Source: Campylobacteraceae bacterium (GTDB taxonomy: Bacteria; Campylobacterota; Campylobacteria; Campylobacterales; Campylobacteraceae). Taken from it: a stretch of 64,000 nt of DNA. A program made the translations under genes and the position numbers. Of this stretch, positions 36,120-44,465 are shown one piece after another. The stretch is taken from the NCBI GenBank assembly GCA_031268335.1, contig JAIRXG010000031.1, positions 1 through 64,000 of the forward strand, in the 5' to 3' direction. The notes under the pieces were generated by a model. That model did no database searches. It was not told the DNA's origin and worked only from the letters and a program-made list of their open reading frames with translations. Each line of letters begins with the position of its first letter. Position 1 is the stretch's first letter.

Positions 36120-36545
36120 GTGAGTTATATCAATGAAACTCTCATTAGTGGCGAAGAAGTGGTCTATGGAGGCAAGATAAGCGTTTGGTTTTTATTGCCA
36201 AAAATACTTTTAGGAGTATTGTTTCTGGTTTTTGCGATAGCTTATGTATGGTTGATAGCTATTGCAGTACTGTTTTTTGCTCTGGCTTATATTCAGTATA
36301 TATCTACCGAATTAGCTTTTACAAATAAAAGGGTTATAGCCAAATTTGGATTTATCAAAAGAGTAACGGTAGAATTAAACATAAATAAGATAGAAAGTAT
36401 TCAAGTAGAGCAAAGCATATTAGGTAGGATATTTAACTATGGTTCCATAGTTATAGCAGGCGCTGGTAATCCTCAAGCACCGATAGCAGGCATCTCAAAA
36501 CCTATGATATTTAGAAATAAATTTATGGAATACACAAGTAAGTAA
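36120..36545 (+). CDS. PH-domain (bPH2) membrane protein
   Basis: A 141-residue protein: an N-terminal strand, two membrane segments (about 25-65) and a bacterial PH (bPH2/YdbS-type) domain with LAFTNKRVIAKFGFIKR and ELNINKIESIQVEQS. GTG start with aaggagaaaaa upstream. A longer protein with a nearly identical C-terminal domain is encoded at 53276-53845 on the chromosome, so the phage copy was probably captured from a host. It lies between repressor and nuclease gene. Confidence 0.85.
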   Translation: MSYINETLISGEEVVYGGKISVWFLLPKILLGVLFLVFAIAYVWLIAIAVLFFALAYIQYISTELAFTNKRVIAKFGFIKRVTVELNINKIESIQVEQSILGRIFNYGSIVIAGAGNPQAPIAGISKPMIFRNKFMEYTSK

Positions 36546-36564
36546 AGTGAAATAGGAGTAAGAC

Positions 36565-37635
36565 ATGGTTGATTTCAAAGACCAAATCAAAGCGCTCGGC
36601 GAACGCGTTGCTAAGCTTAAAGAACAAGTTTTAACCGAAGAAGCTACAAAAACGGCTTTTATTATGCCTTTTATCAGGGAATTGGGTTACGATATTTTTA
36701 ATCCTGCAGAAGTTGTTCCCGAATTTGTAGCGGATATAGGAAAAAAACAAGGTGAAAAAATAGACTATGCGATACTGAAAGACAACGAGCCCATTTTGCT
36801 AATTGAATGCAAAACGGCAGGTAACGACTTAAATGTAAATAACGAATCTCAACTGCTTAGATATTTTCACACTACTAAAGCAAAATTTGCTATTCTTACA
36901 AATGGTATAGAATATAGGTTTTACACCGATTTGGTTGAAAAAAATAAAACGGACGAAAAGCCATTTTTTGTGTTTGATATAACGCGCATAAAAGACAATC
37001 AAATTGATGAGTTGAAAAAATTTCATAAGTCATATTTTGATTTCAACACTATTTTAAGTGCAGCAAATGAATTAAAATACACAAGTGAATTAAGACAATT
37101 AATGAACAATGAAATCTCAAATCCATCGCCTGATTTTGTCAAGCATTTTGTAAAACAAATTTACCACTGGCCAATAACGCAAAAAATTCTCGAACGATTT
37201 ACAGGACTTGTTAAAAAATCATTTCAACAACACCTTAATGATATTGTTACCGATAGATTGCAAGTAGCATTAAATAAAGAAACAGCCGAGCAACAAAAAA
37301 TACAAGAAGAGAGTAAAAAAGAGAGCGAGCTTGACGCAAAAATTGTAACCACCCAAGAGGAGTTAGACGCTTTTTATATCATAAGGGCTATTTTATGCTC
37401 CAAAGTCAAATTAGAAAGAGTAGCGCACAGAGACGCTCAATCATACTTTGCTATTCTTTTTGACGATAACAACAGAAAAACTATTTGCAGACTATATCTC
37501 ACAAGCACAAGAAAACAGATAGGCATATTTGACAGCGAGAAAAAAGAGACAAAATTTGAGCTTGAAAACATTGAAAATATCTACAGTTATGCCGATAAGT
37601 TATTGAGCGTAGTTGAATTTTATGATAAAGGGTAA
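36565..37635 (+). CDS. HsdR_N-like nuclease (type I restriction R N-terminal domain)
   Basis: A 356-residue protein with an N-terminal PD-(D/E)XK nuclease domain of the HSDR_N type: Asp in KIDYAILKDNEPILLIECK with the EXK pair at its end, and TNGIEYRFYTD after it. There is no helicase, so this is a solitary nuclease-like protein, widespread near mobile elements but not characterised. RBS aggag. It lies in the immunity block and is expected to be expressed in the lysogen. Confidence 0.85.
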   Translation: MVDFKDQIKALGERVAKLKEQVLTEEATKTAFIMPFIRELGYDIFNPAEVVPEFVADIGKKQGEKIDYAILKDNEPILLIECKTAGNDLNVNNESQLLRYFHTTKAKFAILTNGIEYRFYTDLVEKNKTDEKPFFVFDITRIKDNQIDELKKFHKSYFDFNTILSAANELKYTSELRQLMNNEISNPSPDFVKHFVKQIYHWPITQKILERFTGLVKKSFQQHLNDIVTDRLQVALNKETAEQQKIQEESKKESELDAKIVTTQEELDAFYIIRAILCSKVKLERVAHRDAQSYFAILFDDNNRKTICRLYLTSTRKQIGIFDSEKKETKFELENIENIYSYADKLLSVVEFYDKG

Positions 37636-37638
37636 TGA

Positions 37639-37818
37639 ATGTTGGGTAAATGTGCATCTTGCGAACATGAAGTAGATATAAATGCTGAATATTACCCAAA
37701 GTGTGGTAGAAAAAACCCGACTAGCACCATATTGAGTACTATACTTGGTAATGCAGTAATAATATGTATTGCAATAGCAATATTTTTTGCTTTTTTCTAT
37801 TTCTATTTTGACAAATGA
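37639..37818 (+). CDS. 59-residue zinc-ribbon membrane peptide
   Basis: Too short for most gene finders. It starts ATG at 37639, 4 bp after the nuclease stop, and reads MLGKCASCEHEVDINAEYYP, then KCGRKN and one membrane segment at the C-terminus. This is the zinc_ribbon plus helix plan, but the second knuckle has YYPKCG where YCPKCG would be expected, so one zinc ligand is missing. Confidence 0.65.
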   Translation: MLGKCASCEHEVDINAEYYPKCGRKNPTSTILSTILGNAVIICIAIAIFFAFFYFYFDK

Positions 37819-37912
37819 AAATTGGCAATCAGAGATATAATATGGCGGCAAAAATGTATTTATTCCGATGTCTTTACGTGATAGCGTAGTTTTAATTTAC
37901 TACCTATATAAT

Positions 37913-39958
37913 TCATCTTATTTTATTTCTTAATATATTTAAAAATACTTGATTTCTTGCATCTGCTTCTACTAATAGTTGATCAAACGATAAAACGTTA
38001 ATATGAGCTTTAGAATTTTTTGCATAATAGTAATAAGATGAAACATTGTTTTCTTTATCTCCAAAAGCATAAGGATCAAATTCTTCTGCCTCTACTAAAG
38101 CTTCTCTTGTTTCCTCATCTAAGTCAATAATTGTATAAGTAAAAATACTACGAATATTTTGTCCTTCTAAAACTTTTCTAATATATACGGGATACCTTCT
38201 TAATTGATTAATTGCTTTCATTTTAGCATCAATATTTTCATATAATCTTTTGAATTCTATTAAAAGTACATCTCTATAATTATCTTCATCTTCAGAGAAA
38301 AACATTAATAAATCTGGTTCTTTGCCTTTGTGATAATCCTTTATTTTATCGCTTGAAAAATCATCTCCTTGAATTTCTTTTGCTATTGATTGAATTGTTT
38401 TATCACTTGCAACATAAATGTAAGACATAAATTTATCATCAAATATCCATATATTATTTGCATATCTATTATCAATATTTGTACTGGACTTACCTCTTTC
38501 TAAAAAAAGATCATGTATATCTCCTTCATCAAACGCTTTTTTATCTAATTTTGTTTTTTGAGAAATATTCATGAGCATGTCAATAATAGTTTGTCTATAT
38601 GCCATATAGCTTGCTAATTGCTCTTTTCCAACAGACGTAAATTGATTTTTAATTTCTTCATATTTGTCTTTATTAAAATTATCATTTTTAATTGAATTAA
38701 TAAATTTTTTAATTTTTTCTTCTGTCTGTTCTCTTTTTTTATAAAAATTTGTTCTTGCTTTATCCAAAAGGTCTTTTATTGGCATAGTGATTTGAGTATA
38801 CTCATCTATATAGTCTATAAGATATGGATATTCTTCACATAATTTATTTTTTTCTTTTTTAAAGTTTTCTTCAAGTTCTGGAAATTCAGTTTTGATTATG
38901 TTGCTTAACAAATTTCTTAATTTTTCATTTATTTCATGAAAAACAATAGGAGTTTCAAGTGAAACATTATTTTGATCAGCCTTAATAATAAAATCTGTAC
39001 GAGAGTCTTTTACTTTATCATTAAAATAATTTGATGTTAAGCAAAAAATTCCGCTATAGCCTTCTGGTAATGACAGCAATCCTGTGTCATTTGGAAATTT
39101 AGTAACTTTTCTATCAGATGCTCCATAAAATTGCTCAAGAGAATCCTTTTCTTCAGATTTTTTAATTTGATAAGTTAAAATAAATGTTTCTTTGATGTTT
39201 ATATCTTCAACATTCTTTTCAATAACAAAACTATCGACTTTGAACCCATCATTATCAAATAATTCCTGTAAAATTTTTTCATCAATAATTTCATTATTAT
39301 CATCAAAACTTATTCTAAATTGAATTTTCTTATCTCTAAGCCATATAAATAACGGCAATAGATTTATAAAAATTTTTTCTTTTATTTTTTTAATTTCTGA
39401 TGATCTATTTATATTTCCCTTGTGCTCTTGTCCTTTTTTGTTATCACATTTAATTAAAAATTCCATATAGTTTTTATTAATATTAGCATATTGGCTGCTG
39501 GTCCAACTTGTATTGCTATTGCTTGAAATTCTTTCTATTTCTTCAACATTATTTTTATTAAAATTTTTATTAAAGTTAATTTTTACTTTTTGTCCCATTT
39601 TGCTGTTAGTATCTTTTGTTTGACTATCAATAGTAATATCATCAAATACTTTTAAACACAAAACTCGACCACTGCCTAATCCACCAATTCGTATTTTCGA
39701 ATTACTCCATAATGTTAAAAATGATTCAATATTATCATCAGTAAATCCATCCCCATTATCTTTTACTGTGTATCCGATAAGTAAATTATCTGTATCTTTT
39801 TCAAAAGTAATACCTATAGTATCGGCATGTGCTTGAAAAGCATTAACTATAGCTTCGCACAATGGTTGTAAAAACAAAATATCATCATTAATATTTTTAA
39901 TAGCTCTTTCTAAATTAACTTTCATATCACTATGCCTAAATGTAGATTCTAATAACAT
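37913..39958 (-). CDS. GHKL (HSP90-like) ATPase with C-terminal nuclease-like domain
   Basis: A 681-residue protein. The N-terminal Bergerat ATP fold has PLCEAIVNAFQAHAD (E/N pair near residue 40), DNGDGF and GLGSGR. The middle is charged and partly coiled. The C-terminus carries a PD-(D/E)XK-like motif: KEPDLLMFF, then VLLIEFKRL (D-x-EXK). This architecture suggests ATP-switched DNA cleavage, as in MORC-like or restriction-type defence proteins; not identified further. Strong RBS (ggggaggaggt). Very AT-rich. It points against its neighbours and has its own promoter with a G10 tract. Confidence 0.82.
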   Translation of the reverse strand: MLLESTFRHSDMKVNLERAIKNINDDILFLQPLCEAIVNAFQAHADTIGITFEKDTDNLLIGYTVKDNGDGFTDDNIESFLTLWSNSKIRIGGLGSGRVLCLKVFDDITIDSQTKDTNSKMGQKVKINFNKNFNKNNVEEIERISSNSNTSWTSSQYANINKNYMEFLIKCDNKKGQEHKGNINRSSEIKKIKEKIFINLLPLFIWLRDKKIQFRISFDDNNEIIDEKILQELFDNDGFKVDSFVIEKNVEDINIKETFILTYQIKKSEEKDSLEQFYGASDRKVTKFPNDTGLLSLPEGYSGIFCLTSNYFNDKVKDSRTDFIIKADQNNVSLETPIVFHEINEKLRNLLSNIIKTEFPELEENFKKEKNKLCEEYPYLIDYIDEYTQITMPIKDLLDKARTNFYKKREQTEEKIKKFINSIKNDNFNKDKYEEIKNQFTSVGKEQLASYMAYRQTIIDMLMNISQKTKLDKKAFDEGDIHDLFLERGKSSTNIDNRYANNIWIFDDKFMSYIYVASDKTIQSIAKEIQGDDFSSDKIKDYHKGKEPDLLMFFSEDEDNYRDVLLIEFKRLYENIDAKMKAINQLRRYPVYIRKVLEGQNIRSIFTYTIIDLDEETREALVEAEEFDPYAFGDKENNVSSYYYYAKNSKAHINVLSFDQLLVEADARNQVFLNILRNKIR

Positions 39959-40025
39959 ATTGTATACCTCCTCCCCTTAATTTCTAATCTAAACTCTTCT
40001 AAACAACAAATACAGAAGAGTGTTA

Positions 40026-40044
40026 CCCCCCCCCCGCCATTATA
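40026..40044 (-). promoter_or_regulatory. TATAAT promoter with a G10 tract at the predicted start site
   Basis: On the minus strand TATAAT (40039-40044), preceded by ttttatgc, is followed by ggc and ten G residues (40026-40035). The expected +1 falls within the run. It drives the GHKL ATPase gene. Tract-length change or initiation slippage would alter expression. Confidence 0.65.
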
Positions 40045-40060
40045 GCATAAAATTTCAATA

Positions 40061-40118
40061 AAGTGTACTAAAAGACCATATATTTTAATATTGCTATAAG
40101 TGTTCTTATTGTACACTA
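40061..40118. promoter_or_regulatory. operator pair B (inverted copy of pair A)
   Basis: AAGTGTAC-taaaa-GACCATAT at 40061-40081 and AAGTGTTC-ttatt-GTACACTA at 40098-40118; centres 37 bp apart, as in pair A, and in inverse orientation. It lies between the ATPase gene (leftward) and the right early operon (rightward), as lambda OR/OL flank cI and rex. Confidence 0.8.
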
Positions 40119-40148
40119 CTATCAACAAAACATCAAAGGAGTTTCAAA

Positions 40149-40384
40149 ATGAACCTACGTTTTACAAAGTCTTTACTAAAAGAACTTGAAAAAGCTAAAA
40201 CGAATGCTGACGAGCTTTTGGTGCGTATCCAATACATACTGGATGCGGCGAGGATAATACATGGGATTTTGTAAGCGTCATAAGCCGTCATTTCGGCGCA
40301 CAAACACTTAGGGTAATAGTAGACAAGACCAATTATAAAATCTTGCCTAATGGCTATATATCTATATTGGAGGCTAAACAATGA
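40149..40384 (+). pseudogene. first gene of the right early operon, frameshifted
   Basis: From ATG 40149 (RBS aaagga) the frame ends after 41 codons at 40274. A second frame continues with EDNTWDFVSVISRHFGAQT and ends naturally at 40384, overlapping the next ATG. Loss of one base near 40250 (gcggcgagg) would explain the split of a gene of about 77 codons. Confidence 0.55.
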
Positions 40385-40515
40385 TTTATCACACTAAATT
40401 TTACATAAATGAAAAGGGTATAGGTTTCAGCGTCGCCCGATTTGAAATCAAAAAAGGCAGGATAATAGACCGCATTAGTGGCAAAGACGTTGGAGAGTTA
40501 AGGAGAACAAAATGA
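40381..40515 (+). CDS. 44-residue hypothetical phage protein
   Basis: Small basic protein (MIYHTKFYINEKGIGFSVAR at its start) whose ATG overlaps the stop of the previous gene and whose TGA overlaps the next ATG. Such tight coupling supports it. Not recognised. Confidence 0.6.
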   Translation: MIYHTKFYINEKGIGFSVARFEIKKGRIIDRISGKDVGELRRTK

Positions 40516-40757
40516 CCATCCGCAACAACTTAAGCCAAAATGACTTACACGTGATAGAACCAAAATGTTACGACACAGATGAAACCAAAGCTTTGGAAAA
40601 CTTTGAGTCAAAGCTTGAGGATTTATTGGAAGAGGTCTTGAACTTAGGCATTGACAGCGAGGACGTTAGCGGAAGTATAACTGGGACTTTTGATTTTGTT
40701 TTAGCCAAAAGAGCCCAAATGCGTAGAGAGTGGAACGCTAATCCATTCAAATTTTAG
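40512..40757 (+). CDS. hypothetical phage protein, 81 aa
   Basis: Acidic, helical protein of unknown function. ATG overlaps the previous stop (ATGA); aaggaga precedes it. Ends 9 bp before the next gene. Confidence 0.65.
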   Translation: MTIRNNLSQNDLHVIEPKCYDTDETKALENFESKLEDLLEEVLNLGIDSEDVSGSITGTFDFVLAKRAQMRREWNANPFKF

Positions 40758-40766
40758 GAGTTAAAA

Positions 40767-41054
40767 ATGCTAAGAAAAAAATATGACAAAATATTCAATG
40801 ATGTATTAAAAAAGCCAAGATTTGATTATTGGCTAAACGAAAATTTAGACTTTAGAAAGTACATAGGGAAAAATGTATCTATAGATTATTTGGGTGATAA
40901 ATATAATGGAATGGTGAAAGACATAAAAATAATAGAATACTCAAAATCTGTGTCTTTTACTGTACTTGAATTAGAGTTCGGGGGGATACAAAAGATTTTA
41001 AAATCATTTATATTGATGATATTGAAGTATATCCATCATAAATTAATAGCTTAA
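40767..41054 (+). CDS. hypothetical phage protein with a G6 tract, 95 aa
   Basis: RBS aggag precedes the ATG. After a G6 run (40980-40985) the present frame reads a poor tail (IQKILKSFILMILKYIHHKL). With seven G residues the frame would read GGDTKDFKIIYIDDIEVYPS to a stop at 41041, a more natural C-terminus. Either the gene is frameshifted or the tract varies. Not recognised. Confidence 0.55.
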   Translation: MLRKKYDKIFNDVLKKPRFDYWLNENLDFRKYIGKNVSIDYLGDKYNGMVKDIKIIEYSKSVSFTVLELEFGGIQKILKSFILMILKYIHHKLIA

Positions 41055-41063
41055 GGATAAAAA

Positions 41064-42107
41064 ATGCAATTTCTTAAAAAACCTACAAATAGACAAGCTT
41101 ACGCAAAAGTAGGTATATATGGAGACACTGGAAGCGGTAAGACTACTACTGCGGCAAAGATAGGCATAGGACTCGCCCATATCAAAGGAAACAGGATAGC
41201 TTTTTTTGACACTGAAGGCGGTTCGGACTACCTAATCAAAACTTTTGAGAGCAATAACGTTGAACTGTTTGTATCGGACATAAGCAGGGACTTTCGCTAT
41301 CTTTTGAATTTTGTAAAAGAAGCCGTCAAAGAAAACATTGACGTCATTATAGTAGATAGCATTACTCATATCTGGAAACAATTACAAAAAGACTATCTGG
41401 ATGAACTGAACGAACGAAACTTAAAGAATGGACGCAAAAAAAGATTTGCGCTTGAATTTCAAGACTGGAGATTTATCAAGGATAGATGGCAAGAGTTCAC
41501 AGACCCTTACCTTACAAGTCCAATTCACGCTGTTATTTGCGGTCGTATGGCTCAAATATATGATTATCAGGAAAATGAAAGCACAGGCAAAAAAGAGCTA
41601 ATCACAAACGGTACAAAAATGAGCACCGAAAAAGAGCTTGGCTATGAACCCTCGCTTTTGATAGAGATGATGAAAGAGTTTGATAAAGATAAAAATAGAC
41701 TCGTCAATAAAGCTATCATAGAAAAGGATAGAACGGACCAGCTAAACGGAAAGATATTCTATATGCCCGATTATCAAACTTTTAAGCCCCATTTTGATTT
41801 TTTAAATATCGGCGGCACACAGATGAGCATAAAAGCCAAATCCGAACAAGTTTTCAGCGACGATATAGGCGACGACGGATTTGGCGCAGAGAGACGAAAA
41901 CGCGACATTTGGTGCGAAGAAATACAAGGACTTATACTTAAATACTTCCCGTCTCAAAGCGCGGAAGATAAAAAAGCCAAAGCGGATTTGATAGAAGAGG
42001 TCTTTGGTACGAGAAGCTGGACTAAAGTGGAAAGTATGAATTCTGAAGATTTGAAACTCAAATTTGACGAGCTCAAAAATGTTCTTGATAAAAAGTTTCA
42101 TTCGTGA
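41064..42107 (+). CDS. Sak4-like RecA-fold ATPase (phage recombinase)
   Basis: A 347-residue protein with Walker A GDTGSGKTTTAAK near residue 18 and a Walker B-like VIIVDSITHIWKQL; the FDTEGGSDYL motif is typical of phage nucleotide-binding proteins of the Sak4/AAA_24 type, which act in single-strand annealing-linked recombination. It is the largest gene of the right early operon and is followed by small genes of likely related role. Confidence 0.83.
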   Translation: MQFLKKPTNRQAYAKVGIYGDTGSGKTTTAAKIGIGLAHIKGNRIAFFDTEGGSDYLIKTFESNNVELFVSDISRDFRYLLNFVKEAVKENIDVIIVDSITHIWKQLQKDYLDELNERNLKNGRKKRFALEFQDWRFIKDRWQEFTDPYLTSPIHAVICGRMAQIYDYQENESTGKKELITNGTKMSTEKELGYEPSLLIEMMKEFDKDKNRLVNKAIIEKDRTDQLNGKIFYMPDYQTFKPHFDFLNIGGTQMSIKAKSEQVFSDDIGDDGFGAERRKRDIWCEEIQGLILKYFPSQSAEDKKAKADLIEEVFGTRSWTKVESMNSEDLKLKFDELKNVLDKKFHS

Positions 42108-42430
42108 AGACCATATATCAAAACCGTCTTTATCACGGACTTATCAAACAGTTACACGAAGCTCAAATGATAAAGATTCAGTTTGAAAATGATTTTTTCA
42201 AGTTTAGACCACAGGCAATAAACAAAGATAGCTTTAGGTATTTGCTTAAAGTTTTGGATGGTGAATTGAAAGCGACAAATACTTATTTCCCTGAGGCATC
42301 GCAAAATAAAAATGAGTTTTGCGATGCCTCAAAGGAGGATTTGCAACACCACATTAGTTGGTTAAAAGAAGTGCTTTGGGATAACAAGATTGTCCCATTT
42401 GACGACGAAGCTTTTTATAAGGACTTTTGA
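42104..42430 (+). CDS. hypothetical phage protein, 108 aa
   Basis: GTG start overlapping the Sak4-like stop (GTGA). Mixed alpha/beta sequence without recognised motif. Probably co-translated with the recombinase gene and so a candidate for recombination or replication. Confidence 0.6.
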   Translation: MKTIYQNRLYHGLIKQLHEAQMIKIQFENDFFKFRPQAINKDSFRYLLKVLDGELKATNTYFPEASQNKNEFCDASKEDLQHHISWLKEVLWDNKIVPFDDEAFYKDF

Positions 42431-42516
42431 AAGTTTTTACAAAAGGTTTTAACCTTTAATCCATTTCATGAGGACAAGAAAATGTCTGAAAAAGTCAAAG
42501 CATAAAGGATACAAAA

Positions 42517-42849
42517 ATGAATACGATTAAATTTAGTCATAGATACCCAAAATTACACGAGCAAACATATGCGGAATTGCTAAAAGTTTACCTTATAGAT
42601 TTGCCAAAAGATATGAACGAGAGGTTATACGAATATGACACTGCCTATCGCAACAGCAAGGGACTAAAACAACATTACAAATTAAGCGATGGTGAGTATA
42701 TACAGTTGGTTTTTTGTGGAAATTATCATATTCCTTTTTGCACAATAAGGAAAAGATTTAACTACAGATATTGCAACTATGATAAATTTGCTTTTTATAA
42801 TAGCAAAATTGGACAGAGATTTAATATTGAGGTGGAGGAAAAAAAATGA
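42517..42849 (+). CDS. hypothetical phage protein, 110 aa
   Basis: Tyr- and His-rich protein (FCGNYHIPFCTIRKRF near residue 68) of unknown function. An 86-bp gap before it contains no frame. aaaggata precedes the ATG. Confidence 0.6.
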   Translation: MNTIKFSHRYPKLHEQTYAELLKVYLIDLPKDMNERLYEYDTAYRNSKGLKQHYKLSDGEYIQLVFCGNYHIPFCTIRKRFNYRYCNYDKFAFYNSKIGQRFNIEVEEKK

Positions 42850-43049
42850 AATTTCCTGACAATTTTTTTGGCGCGATAAAAATAAAAGATAAGGTAATAT
42901 TAGGCTATTTTACTAAAGGATTTTTGCAACCCTTTATTTTTACTGCTGAATTTGACGATACGAAAAGAATAAGATTAGTAAATCCGAAAGATATTCACTT
43001 TTATAAAAATAAAAAAGGCAAAGTTATTTTTTGTAAGGAGTTGAAATGA
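42846..43049 (+). CDS. hypothetical phage protein, 67 aa
   Basis: Small beta-rich protein, coupled to both neighbours by 4-bp ATGA overlaps. Preceded by gaggtggagg in the 3' end of the previous gene, a strong RBS. Not recognised. Confidence 0.6.
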   Translation: MKFPDNFFGAIKIKDKVILGYFTKGFLQPFIFTAEFDDTKRIRLVNPKDIHFYKNKKGKVIFCKELK

Positions 43050-43252
43050 GCACATGCGGCGATTGCAAATATCTCATACAAGAAGATGGCGAGTGGTTTT
43101 GCGACAATGAAGAAAGCTTTTTTGATGGAATAGGCTTTGACCCGAGACAAAGCGTTGCCCAACTCCAATGCTCTGTTTTTTGCCATAAAGATAAAGAAAA
43201 TGAGGTTGAAGTTGAATACAAAAGCCCAAATCAAGGGCATTTTGAGTTTTGA
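43046..43252 (+). CDS. Cys-rich phage protein, 68 aa
   Basis: Contains STCGDCKYL, EWFCDNEE and LQCSVFCHKD, five to six Cys in two clusters, suggesting a small zinc site. Similar short Cys-rich proteins are common in phage early regions. RBS aaggag. Confidence 0.6.
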   Translation: MSTCGDCKYLIQEDGEWFCDNEESFFDGIGFDPRQSVAQLQCSVFCHKDKENEVEVEYKSPNQGHFEF

Positions 43253-43261
43253 AAAGCAACT

Positions 43262-43534
43262 ATGTTAATAACTAAAAAAAGATTATCAGAACTTTCAGGG
43301 CTAACGATTAACAGCATTGACAGACTAATAGCACAAGGTATATTCAGAGAAAATTTACATTACCGTAAGGTGAGTGAACGTAAAATTCTATTTGATGAAA
43401 ATGCCTTGAGTATTGCCAATCTAAAGGATATTAATGACAATATATATAAGGAACGGGAAACTATGGGTAAGCTTATATCAGAATGGACGGAGGGTACGAA
43501 AATCCACAAAGCTTGCCGATACAAGAGAGAATAG
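43262..43534 (+). CDS. HTH excisionase-like protein
   Basis: A 90-residue protein with an N-terminal winged-helix/MerR-like motif (ITKKRLSELSGLTINSIDRL). It lies directly before the integrase gene and overlaps it by 101 bp in another frame, so its last third is encoded by integrase codons. Position and fold fit an excisionase or integrase regulator. Confidence 0.6.
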   Translation: MLITKKRLSELSGLTINSIDRLIAQGIFRENLHYRKVSERKILFDENALSIANLKDINDNIYKERETMGKLISEWTEGTKIHKACRYKRE

Positions 43535-44453
43535 GCGGCGAATTAAAGGGGAGTTATTTCCTCTTTTGAAAAAAACGGATTTTTCGCCCAAAAAAACTGT
43601 TGAATACTATTATCATGAAATGATGAAATATAAGCACATTAAACATACCACTTTAGAAAGGTATGTGTCTATATATGAAAATCATATCAGTAAATTTAAG
43701 GATTATGCGATTAATGAGATTAAGCCTGCGCTTGCGAAAAAGTGGGCAAATACTATTAATCTAAGCCCTAAATCCATAAGAATGATAGTTAATGTATTCT
43801 CTCAAATAATAGACGAGGCTATACTAAATGAGGAGGTAGAGAAAAATCCTTTTAAAACCGTTAGGCTTCCAAAACTCAAAAAGTATAAACCGCAACCATT
43901 TAGCGAGGAGGAAATCAAGCTTTTACTTGAACGCTCTCAAGGCTGGTTTAAAAATGTGCTTGGGTTTTTGTTTAATACTGGCATGAGAATAGGAGAGGTA
44001 TTGGCTTTGAACTGGAGCGATATTCAAGACGACTTTATAGTTGTTGATAAAACTATTCGTAAAGGAGTAATAGGAACCGTTAAAACGGAAAATGAGAGAA
44101 GGATACCGATTTTTAACGTATTACGCTTTTTTATAAAGTCTCAACGGTCTATCTCAAGAGGACAAAGGATTTTCCAAAACACAAAGGGTGCTGACAGCTT
44201 GCAAAAAAAGTGGCAAAGTCTTTGTAATAAATGCGGGTTAGAAGGAAGGGTGCTTTATCAAGCGAGACACACGTTCGCCATCAAAGCGTTGGACAGCGGA
44301 AGATTTAGAGCTAGTCAAGTAGCTTATATGCTTGGACATACGAGCCTAAAAATGCTTTTTGAAAAATATGCTAAATTTATAAAGTCCGAAATAGAAGAAA
44401 TCGACATGACTTTTAATGTTTTGGACACAAATTTAGTCACAAGATGTGCATAA
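43434..44453 (+). CDS. int: tyrosine recombinase / phage integrase
   Basis: A 339-residue integrase. The N-terminal arm-binding part reads MTIYIRNGKLWVSLYQNGRR; the catalytic domain has Arg in NTGMRIGEVLAL, YQARHTFAIK (box II; the first His of HxxR is Tyr here), LGHTSLKMLFEKY with the nucleophile Tyr. Start: ATG with aaagga 6 nt upstream. It ends 12 bp before the tRNA 3' end, the standard location for a tRNA-targeting integrase. Confidence 0.92.
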   Translation: MTIYIRNGKLWVSLYQNGRRVRKSTKLADTRENRRRIKGELFPLLKKTDFSPKKTVEYYYHEMMKYKHIKHTTLERYVSIYENHISKFKDYAINEIKPALAKKWANTINLSPKSIRMIVNVFSQIIDEAILNEEVEKNPFKTVRLPKLKKYKPQPFSEEEIKLLLERSQGWFKNVLGFLFNTGMRIGEVLALNWSDIQDDFIVVDKTIRKGVIGTVKTENERRIPIFNVLRFFIKSQRSISRGQRIFQNTKGADSLQKKWQSLCNKCGLEGRVLYQARHTFAIKALDSGRFRASQVAYMLGHTSLKMLFEKYAKFIKSEIEEIDMTFNVLDTNLVTRCA

Positions 44454-44465
44454 AGCCCGAAACAA

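Noticed and set aside
40133-40381. 82-residue minus strand frame in the right early operon
   Set aside because: Runs against the operon and lies under a frameshifted gene with a good RBS on the + strand.
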